From Clostridiaceae bacterium (GTDB lineage: Bacteria; Bacillota; Clostridia; Saccharofermentanales; UBA5734): a DNA stretch of 5,940 bases. The translations under genes were made by a program, and so were the position numbers. The stretch's first letter is position 1. Each line of letters begins with the position of its first letter. The notes beneath the pieces are model-generated. The model saw only the letters and a list, made by a program, of their open reading frames with translations, was not told the origin of the DNA and did not search any database. Shown piece after piece: positions 1-4,524 of this stretch. The stretch lies in NCBI GenBank assembly GCA_012519875.1, contig JAAYPL010000059.1, positions 1 through 5,940 of the forward strand. The letters run 5' to 3'.

Positions 1-596
1 ACATAGCCTTCGGTGATGGAGTGCGGTCCCAAAAGCTTGTCTTCAATGGACAAGATGAAACAGGCCGAAGCTTGGGTTCGCGTGTAATCATCTGCCGACT
101 CCACAACCTCGCCCGTATTTTCGTCATAATACCATAGCCCGCTCCGGCCTCCGGCGATCCCGTAACTGCGTTTCAAGCCGGTATTGAACCATTGAGGCGA
201 GTTGGGGGCAAACATCTGGGCCAGCAGAGCAAACACCACTTCGTCATATAGTATCTGCCGCTGATCGTCATCTGCGATGAGGCCTTCATCCACCAAGGCG
301 CTCACCCAAAAATCAACCAGCCGATGGGCGACCTGCCGCATGCTGGTTTCATGACCGGCTTTCGTCGGCAAACCAGCTTTTCGGAAATACTTCGAAGCAA
401 TGATGTCACAGGCGGTCTGGGAGTAATGGGCCGGAAATTCAAGGTTTTTCATATCGGTCAAGATGCGCCCACTTTTCCAGTCTTTAAGCAGGACATCACG
501 TGTTTCCCATTCAAACAGATCGTAAACCGTCTTATCCGGCTGATCAAGCAGATCCAAGGTAAAACGGCGGGTGATAAGGTTGTGCAGCCCGACCAT
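1..596 (-). CDS. nrdJ: Class II (adenosylcobalamin-dependent) ribonucleotide reductase, N-terminal part
   Basis: This is the first 198 codons of a reductase that converts ribonucleotides to deoxyribonucleotides using adenosylcobalamin as radical source; the rest lies beyond the left edge. Seen in the translation: a segment FPAHYSQTACDIIASKYFRK (residues 54-73), the highly recognisable MFAPNSPQWFNTGL (128-141), and TQASACFILSIED (174-186). Cys179 in the last segment aligns with the N-terminal redox-active cysteine of class II enzymes. The order and spacing of these blocks resemble the long NrdJ form known from alphaproteobacteria and some clostridia. The catalytic thiyl cysteine and the barrel glycyl/loop region are not in view. 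The ATG at 596 is chosen because AGGGGAGGA (605-613) lies 8 bases upstream. The gene is divergent from the ABC operon. Family assignment is firm from motifs; the exact subtype and total length cannot be judged from this fragment. Confidence 0.9.
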   Translation of the reverse strand, partial: MVGLHNLITRRFTLDLLDQPDKTVYDLFEWETRDVLLKDWKSGRILTDMKNLEFPAHYSQTACDIIASKYFRKAGLPTKAGHETSMRQVAHRLVDFWVSALVDEGLIADDDQRQILYDEVVFALLAQMFAPNSPQWFNTGLKRSYGIAGGRSGLWYYDENTGEVVESADDYTRTQASACFILSIEDKLLGPHSITEGY

Positions 597-604
597 GGTA
601 TAGG

Positions 605-613
605 TCCTCCCCT
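605..613 (-). promoter_or_regulatory. Ribosome binding site of nrdJ
   Basis: On the minus strand this reads AGGGGAGGA, close to the anti-Shine-Dalgarno complement, with 8 bases before the ATG at 596. It fixes the start of the reductase. Confidence 0.8.
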
Positions 614-627
614 GATACAGGATGTTG

Positions 628-652
628 TGGTGTTTGATATTATAACACACCA
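628..652. promoter_or_regulatory. 25-bp dyad over the nrdJ -10, candidate operator
   Basis: The outer arms read TGGTGT (628-633) and ACACCA (647-652), and the inner bases continue the symmetry so that 10 of 12 base pairs match around the centre at 640. The site covers the whole -10 element of the candidate nrdJ promoter, where a bound protein would block transcription. The polarity (GTGT outward to ACAC) is opposite to the known NrdR box (ACAC...GTGT), so I do not call it an NrdR site. Part of the symmetry comes from the AT-rich -10 itself, so chance is possible. Confidence 0.35.
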
Positions 653-667
653 GATCTTGATTTCCAG
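639..667 (-). promoter_or_regulatory. Candidate promoter of nrdJ (extended -10)
   Basis: On the minus strand a perfect TATAAT (639-644) is preceded by TGT (645-647), giving an extended -10 element. The -35 is weak: CTGGAA (662-667) at 17 bases spacing or TGGAAA (661-666) at 16. Transcription would start near 632, leaving a leader of about 36 bases, too short for a cobalamin riboswitch. A dyad overlaps the -10 (see the separate entry for 628-652). Seen as sequence match only. Confidence 0.6.
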
Positions 668-744
668 ACAGATTTTTGCTCTTGTTTATGATTAGATTTG
701 ACCATTGGTTTGCTATGATTTCCTTCCCGGCTTTAAGAGTCAAG

Positions 745-762
745 TGTTGCTTTAAAACAACA
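745..762. promoter_or_regulatory. 18-bp near-perfect palindrome over the -35, candidate operator
   Basis: TGTTGCTTTAAAACAACA is symmetric at 8 of 9 base pairs, with a single mismatch (C750 against A757). It covers the -35 hexamer of the promoter at 747-775, the usual position for a repressor site of a sugar-uptake operon. Length and even symmetry would suit a dimeric helix-turn-helix repressor, but the TTTAAA centre lacks the central CG typical of LacI-family operators. No regulator gene is in the window. Confidence 0.4.
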
Positions 763-775
763 TTCAAGCTATCAT
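747..775 (+). promoter_or_regulatory. Candidate sigma-A promoter of the ABC importer operon
   Basis: TTGCTT (747-752) and TATCAT (770-775) are separated by 17 bases, matching the consensus at 3 of 6 and 5 of 6 positions. The start point would be near 782, giving a leader of about 60 bases before the ATG at 844. A competing candidate is the extended -10 TGCTATGAT at 711-719, which has no good -35. Choice between the two is not possible from sequence alone. Confidence 0.45.
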
Positions 776-782
776 TACTATG

Positions 783-802
783 CTATGGATGTCTATGGAT
801 GT
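783..802 (+). repeat. Two tandem copies of a 10-bp unit in the operon leader
   Basis: CTATGGATGT occurs twice without a gap (783-792 and 793-802). It lies just downstream of the predicted start of transcription and 41 bases before the ATG of the binding protein. It may be replication slippage or a paired protein-binding site; nothing in the sequence decides this. Confidence 0.7.
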
Positions 803-825
803 CATCAATATCCTATCATTCAAAC

Positions 826-835
826 AAAGGAGGAG
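826..835 (+). promoter_or_regulatory. Ribosome binding site of the binding-protein gene
   Basis: AAAGGAGGAG is a near-ideal Shine-Dalgarno sequence, ending 8 bases before the ATG at 844. It identifies 844 as the start and argues against the upstream in-frame ATG at 676. Confidence 0.9.
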
Positions 836-843
836 AAACTTAC

Positions 844-1917
844 ATGAAGAAGAGAAAACTACTTTGCCTACTGCTTGCGTTGGCACTGGTCGGAACACTT
901 TTGGCCGGATGTACAACGCCCTCGGAATCAAGCACCAAACCCCTGGAAAGCTCGAAGCCGGTCGAGAGCTCAAAACCGGCAGAAAGCACACCGCCTTCCG
1001 AAGCTCCCGGCCCTGAGGGAAAGCGCGTTCTCGGCATTATGATGTCGCTTTCTGACCCCACTTGGATCTTTTTGAATGGTGTCTTCGAAGAAAAATTCAC
1101 CGCAGCCGGTTTTAAATACGATGCTGTTTCCGGCGAAAATGATCCATTGGTTCAAATCGAGCAGATCGAAAACGCCATTGTCCAAAAATACGACATGATT
1201 CTCGTCATCCCGCTTACGGGTGAAGCCTTGGCCGATGCCTGTCAACGCGCCATGGACGCCGGTATTTTCGTTTATTCGTTCATCAACAACTCGGTCAACA
1301 ACCATGTTTACCGCACCGTTGATGCGGCTTATTCCGGCGAAGTCGCGGTTCAATACGGTGTTGAAGAGTGGGCTCTCAAGCACTTTGCCAATGCCGCAAA
1401 CGGCAGCATTAACACCGTGCTGATCGGTAACGACGCCGACGCGCATACCAAAGCTCGCTACGTGGCAGCCCAGGAAAAACTGAAAGAATATCCGCAACTT
1501 AACGTTTTGTCGATCGAGGCTGTTGAGCCCTCTTCCACGGCCGGTCAGGCCTTGGCAGAAAACCTTCTGACCATCCATTCCGGTAAGGAAATCAATCTCT
1601 GGATCGTCCTCGACTCAGCTCAGGCTACCGGTGTCAATGCCGCCGTCATGGCAGAAAACTCCGGTGTGAAAAACATCGCTGATGTCGGCATGGTCAGCAA
1701 CGCGCTCAATGCCGAAGCCGCCGGCTTGATCAAAGCCTCACTCAACAATGAATCCATCTACCGCGTTTGTGCCGCATCCGGTGGCGACACCCAGAAAAAC
1801 GTACAGGAGATCGTTAACCAATCGGTTGCTTACTTTAAAGGTGAGAAAGTTCAGGATTTTTCACCGGTCAATGTTGACCTGGTAACTCCTGAAAATCTCA
1901 GCAACTTTGGTTTCTAA
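844..1917 (+). CDS. Sugar-type ABC importer solute-binding lipoprotein
   Basis: A 357-residue extracytoplasmic receptor, lipid-anchored to the membrane, that should capture a sugar-like ligand for the importer encoded downstream. The N-terminus is a lipoprotein signal: basic MKKRK, a hydrophobic stretch (6-20) and the lipobox LAGC with Cys23 as the lipidated residue. Residues 24-60 are a Ser/Pro/Lys/Glu linker with three KPxES-type repeats. The mature domain from about residue 61 has the periplasmic-binding-protein type I layout (RbsB/MglB class): a first strand RVLGIMMSLSDPTWIFLNGV (61-80) with the aromatic Trp74 in the usual ligand-stacking region, then QIEQIENAIVQKYDMILVIP (104-123), and TVDAAYSGEVA (158-168), which matches the family's D-x-x-x-x-G-x-x-A segment. 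Length is normal. Assignment to the sugar-type family is strong from the fold pattern and the neighbours; the ligand cannot be named. A start at 676 would add 56 residues ahead of the signal peptide and has no ribosome binding site, so 844 is preferred. Confidence 0.9.
   Translation: MKKRKLLCLLLALALVGTLLAGCTTPSESSTKPLESSKPVESSKPAESTPPSEAPGPEGKRVLGIMMSLSDPTWIFLNGVFEEKFTAAGFKYDAVSGENDPLVQIEQIENAIVQKYDMILVIPLTGEALADACQRAMDAGIFVYSFINNSVNNHVYRTVDAAYSGEVAVQYGVEEWALKHFANAANGSINTVLIGNDADAHTKARYVAAQEKLKEYPQLNVLSIEAVEPSSTAGQALAENLLTIHSGKEINLWIVLDSAQATGVNAAVMAENSGVKNIADVGMVSNALNAEAAGLIKASLNNESIYRVCAASGGDTQKNVQEIVNQSVAYFKGEKVQDFSPVNVDLVTPENLSNFGF
937..990 (+). repeat. Three tandem 18-bp units encoding the KPxES linker
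   Basis: Units at 937-954, 955-972 and 973-990 encode KPLESS, KPVESS and KPAEST. The nucleotide copies have diverged, mostly at third codon positions and in the variable third residue, so the repeat is old or kept at the protein level. It forms the flexible tether between the lipidated cysteine and the binding domain. Unit number could vary between strains. Confidence 0.8.
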
Positions 1918-1932
1918 GCCACCCATCATCCA

Positions 1933-1968
1933 AAAAAGGGGCCTCGGCTCCGGCCGGGGTCCCTTTTT
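1933..1968 (+). terminator. Strong intrinsic hairpin between binding-protein and ATPase genes
   Basis: A 16-bp stem (arms 1933-1948 and 1953-1968, two G-T wobbles, no bulge) closes on TCCG, which with its C-G closing pair fits the stable UNCG tetraloop class. The 3' arm ends in TTTTT and the 5' arm begins with AAAAA, so the stem includes the A and T tracts. It begins 15 bases after the stop codon of the lipoprotein gene. Only 29 bases separate it from the ATPase start, and I see no convincing promoter there. It therefore probably acts as a partial terminator or mRNA-stabilising end that keeps binding protein in excess over ATPase and permease. Confidence 0.85.
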
Positions 1969-1984
1969 AATATTGTGAATAAAC

Positions 1985-1989
1985 GGAGG
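1985..1989 (+). promoter_or_regulatory. Ribosome binding site supporting a TTG start
   Basis: GGAGG lies 8 bases before TTG at 1998. The next in-frame ATG (2022) has no such site at proper distance, so the TTG is preferred. Confidence 0.75.
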
Positions 1990-1997
1990 CAAACGGG

Positions 1998-3479
1998 TTG
2001 AATCAAGACATCATTCTTTCCATGAAGAATATTACAAAAACCTATCCCGGTGTTGTCGCCATCGATAATATTTCTCTGGATTTTCGTCGTGGTGAGATCC
2101 ATGCATTGATCGGTGAAAACGGCGCGGGGAAATCCACCCTGATCAAGTGCCTGTGTGGTGCCGAAACGCCGGATTCCGGAGTAATGGAGCTCAACGGCGT
2201 GCCTTACACCCGGATATCACCCAGAGATTCTCGACAGCATGGGGTTGAGGTCATTTACCAAGAAATAAACTTGATCGATGATTTGTCGGTTGCCGAGAAC
2301 GTCTGCCTTGGCGATGAAATTGGCAAATGGGTAAGTTTCAGAAAACTTAATGCCAAGGCAAGTCGCATTTTTGAACGGATGAATGTCGCCATGGACGTCA
2401 AAAAAATGGTGCGCGACCTGTCAACAGCTCAACAACAGTTGGTCGAGATCGCCAAAGCGCTGTCGAAAGACGCCCAGCTGCTGGTGCTGGATGAGCCCAC
2501 CGCTCCTTTGACAACCAATGAAGTGGAAAATCTCTTTTCCATCGTCGGCACCCTAAAATCCCACGGCGTAACGATGATTTACATCTCCCACCGTTTGGAT
2601 GAGATTTTTCGCATTTCCGATCGGGTCACGGTATTGCGAGACGGAAAATTTGTCGAAACGTTAAACACAGCAGAAACCGACAGAAAAACCCTCATCAAGC
2701 TGATGGTCGGCCGGGAATTGTCCGAAACCTACCCTCGTCGTTCCAACATAACCGACATTCCGGTCATCGAGACCAGAAACTTATGTGGCAGTGTGCCTCG
2801 CAATATTAACATACACGTTAATAAAGGAGAAATTGTCGGCCTGGCCGGACTGGTCGGCGCCGGCCGCACGGAATTGGCCCGCGCCATTTTTGGAGCCGAC
2901 AAAATAACTGCCGGCGAGCTTTTTCTGGACGGTCAACCAATAAAAATTCGTTCCCCCAAACATGCGATTCAAAAGGGAATCGGCCTCATTCCTGAAGATC
3001 GCAAACAACAAGGCTGTTTTCTGTATTTCGGCATCGATTGGAACATCTCAATTGCCAATATGCCAAGCATCTCCAGATTTGGATTTATTAAGCATAAACG
3101 TGTCAAACAAGACGCAATTAAATACCGCGATCTTTTGGATATCAGAACACCGTCCCTTGACCAATTGGTGGTCAATTTGTCCGGTGGCAACCAGCAGAAA
3201 GTCGTTCTGGCCAAAACCCTTGCCACCAATTCCAACGTGATTATCTTCGACGAGCCCACCCGAGGAATTGATGTGGGGGCAAAACAGGAGATCTATCAGC
3301 TGATGACCCGGCTGGCCGATGAAGGAAATGCTATTTTGATGATCAGCTCGGATATGGAAGAACTCTTGGGCATGTCCGATCGTCTCTATGTCCTGTGTGA
3401 GGGGAGACTTGCCGGACAGCTAAAAAGAGAAGAGTTCGATCAGGTTCGCGTGTTGGAACTGGCTTCGGGCGAAGAATAG
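1998..3479 (+). CDS. Sugar ABC importer ATP-binding protein, two fused nucleotide-binding domains
   Basis: A 493-residue cytoplasmic ATPase of the RbsA/MglA/XylG class that powers the importer; length is normal for the family. Domain 1: Walker A GENGAGKST (39-47), Q-loop YQE (87-89), signature LSTAQQQ (141-147), Walker B LLVLDEP (161-167, Glu166 catalytic) and switch His198. Domain 2: degenerate Walker A GLVGAGRT (284-291, Arg for Lys), signature LSGGNQQ (394-400), Walker B VIIFDEP (414-420), and SSDMEE (450-455) where a switch His would sit. This asymmetry, one complete and one degenerate site, is usual for the family and is not damage. The start is TTG at 1998. The stop is followed after 14 bases by the permease gene, so the two are co-transcribed and probably co-translated at similar levels. 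The substrate is unknown, so no gene symbol is given. Confidence 0.95.
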   Translation: MNQDIILSMKNITKTYPGVVAIDNISLDFRRGEIHALIGENGAGKSTLIKCLCGAETPDSGVMELNGVPYTRISPRDSRQHGVEVIYQEINLIDDLSVAENVCLGDEIGKWVSFRKLNAKASRIFERMNVAMDVKKMVRDLSTAQQQLVEIAKALSKDAQLLVLDEPTAPLTTNEVENLFSIVGTLKSHGVTMIYISHRLDEIFRISDRVTVLRDGKFVETLNTAETDRKTLIKLMVGRELSETYPRRSNITDIPVIETRNLCGSVPRNINIHVNKGEIVGLAGLVGAGRTELARAIFGADKITAGELFLDGQPIKIRSPKHAIQKGIGLIPEDRKQQGCFLYFGIDWNISIANMPSISRFGFIKHKRVKQDAIKYRDLLDIRTPSLDQLVVNLSGGNQQKVVLAKTLATNSNVIIFDEPTRGIDVGAKQEIYQLMTRLADEGNAILMISSDMEELLGMSDRLYVLCEGRLAGQLKREEFDQVRVLELASGEE

Positions 3480-3493
3480 TGAGGAGTTAATTT

Positions 3494-4462
3494 ATGGAAG
3501 GCGCCAAAAAATTTGTTCAAAAATACTACCTGTTTCTTGTGTTGCTCTTGGTCGTCATTTTCTTTTCGATTATGTCCGAGCCTTTTCGCACGACAAAAAA
3601 CTTCATCAACATTCTCGTGCAGAATTCTTATCTGGTCATCGCATCCATTGGCATCTCACTGGTCATGATCAGCGGCGGAGCTGACTTGTCCGTTTCCTAT
3701 CAAATTGGTTTGGTCAGTGTTTTCACGGGAATTATCACCATTGATATGGGTCTGTCGCCGGTGCTCGGCGTTATCGTCGGCCTGGCCCTGGGCGTTGTCT
3801 TGGGCTTCATAAACGGGTTTTTCACGGTCGCGCTCGATGTCCATCCGATGGTTACCACTTTGGCGACCATGACTATTTTCCAAGGTGCTGCGCATATCAT
3901 TTCCGAATCAAAGACATATTTTGATTTTCCCGTTTCCTTCAAAGCAATCGGCCAACGTTATGTCGGTGGTATTCCGGTGGCGGTAATCATTACGCTTGGC
4001 ATGGTCATCATCGCTTATGTCATGCTCAATCATACCTATTTCGGCCGATATCTATACGCTATCGGCGGAAACCAAGAGGCCGCGCGTCTGGCCGGGATCA
4101 ACATCCGGCTGATTCGGATCGCCGGATTTATTGTCGCCAGCCTTTTTATAGCGGTTTCAGCGATCGTCCTGACCGCCCGCTCCGGCACGGCCAAAGTCGA
4201 TTTGGCGTCCGATGCCGTCTTCAGTTGCTTTACGGCCTGTGTCCTCGGCGGCATCTCCTTTAGAGGTGGCGGTGGCAATATTCTGGGAGTCGTTGTCGGC
4301 ACCTTGATTATCGGCGTACTGGGCAACGGGATGCAGATGATCGGCCTGAGCATGTACTCTCAATATATTGTCAAAGGTGCCATCCTGATCGGTGCCATCG
4401 CATTCGACAATTATCAAAAAAAGCATCGGGTTAAAAAACTGGATGTTCCCCAAACCGCATAA
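3494..4462 (+). CDS. Sugar ABC importer inner-membrane permease (RbsC/MglC family)
   Basis: A 322-residue membrane protein that should form a homodimeric channel for the ligand, since only one permease gene is present. Hydrophobic segments are visible at about 12-28, 46-61, 68-84, 88-112, 118-136, 160-178, 207-227, 243-278 (probably two) and 290-304, i.e. eight to ten spans. Family motifs are GGADLSVS (61-68; family form GGIDLSVG), HPMVTTLATM (117-126), YAIGGNQEAARLAGI (188-202; the cytoplasmic loop that contacts the ATPase) and LGGISFRGGGGNILG (251-265). Length is normal. The start is supported by GAGGAG at 3481-3486, 7 bases before ATG. It is the last gene of the operon in this window. The Ile-to-Ala and Gly-to-Ser changes in the first motif may bear on substrate range but are modest. 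Confidence 0.95.
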   Translation: MEGAKKFVQKYYLFLVLLLVVIFFSIMSEPFRTTKNFINILVQNSYLVIASIGISLVMISGGADLSVSYQIGLVSVFTGIITIDMGLSPVLGVIVGLALGVVLGFINGFFTVALDVHPMVTTLATMTIFQGAAHIISESKTYFDFPVSFKAIGQRYVGGIPVAVIITLGMVIIAYVMLNHTYFGRYLYAIGGNQEAARLAGINIRLIRIAGFIVASLFIAVSAIVLTARSGTAKVDLASDAVFSCFTACVLGGISFRGGGGNILGVVVGTLIIGVLGNGMQMIGLSMYSQYIVKGAILIGAIAFDNYQKKHRVKKLDVPQTA

Positions 4463-4485
4463 TTTTAATTACGCAAGGAGCAATC

Positions 4486-4513
4486 AAAAAGGCGGTCTCA
4501 AAGGAGGCTGCCT
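4486..4513 (-). terminator. Intrinsic terminator of the GGDEF-EAL gene in the convergent gap
   Basis: A 10-bp stem (arms 4490-4499 and 4504-4513, two G-T wobbles) with a 4-base loop is followed on the minus strand by a T run (A tract at 4486-4490). It lies 11 bases beyond the stop codon of the minus-strand gene, a standard position. On the plus strand the hairpin is followed only by CTTATTACTT, a weak T tract, so it may end permease transcripts inefficiently. Confidence 0.75.
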
Positions 4514-4524
4514 CTTATTACTTA

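Noticed and set aside
628..652. NrdR box
   Set aside because: The known box has ACAC...GTGT arm polarity and usually occurs as two copies; this dyad has the reverse polarity and is single.
324..695. Plus-strand open frame of 123 codons
   Set aside because: It lies opposite the clearly recognisable NrdJ coding sequence and across the nrdJ promoter, has no ribosome binding site and resembles no family I know.
676..843. In-frame upstream extension of the binding-protein reading frame
   Set aside because: It would add 56 residues before a textbook lipoprotein signal peptide, has no ribosome binding site at 676, and crosses the predicted promoter. The start at 844 has AAAGGAGGAG.
597..843. Possible cobalamin riboswitch or other structured RNA in the divergent region
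   Set aside because: I see no B12-box-like segment or extended conserved pairing on either strand; the symmetric elements are short and sit on promoter hexamers.
970..1578. Minus-strand open frame of 202 codons opposite the binding-protein gene
   Set aside because: The plus-strand frame has a signal peptide, a lipobox and binding-protein motifs; the opposite frame is explained by codon bias in the real gene.
3041..3479. Damaged second half of the ATPase (missing switch histidine, Arg in Walker A)
   Set aside because: These changes are normal for the RbsA/MglA class, whose second site is degenerate; the frame is uninterrupted.
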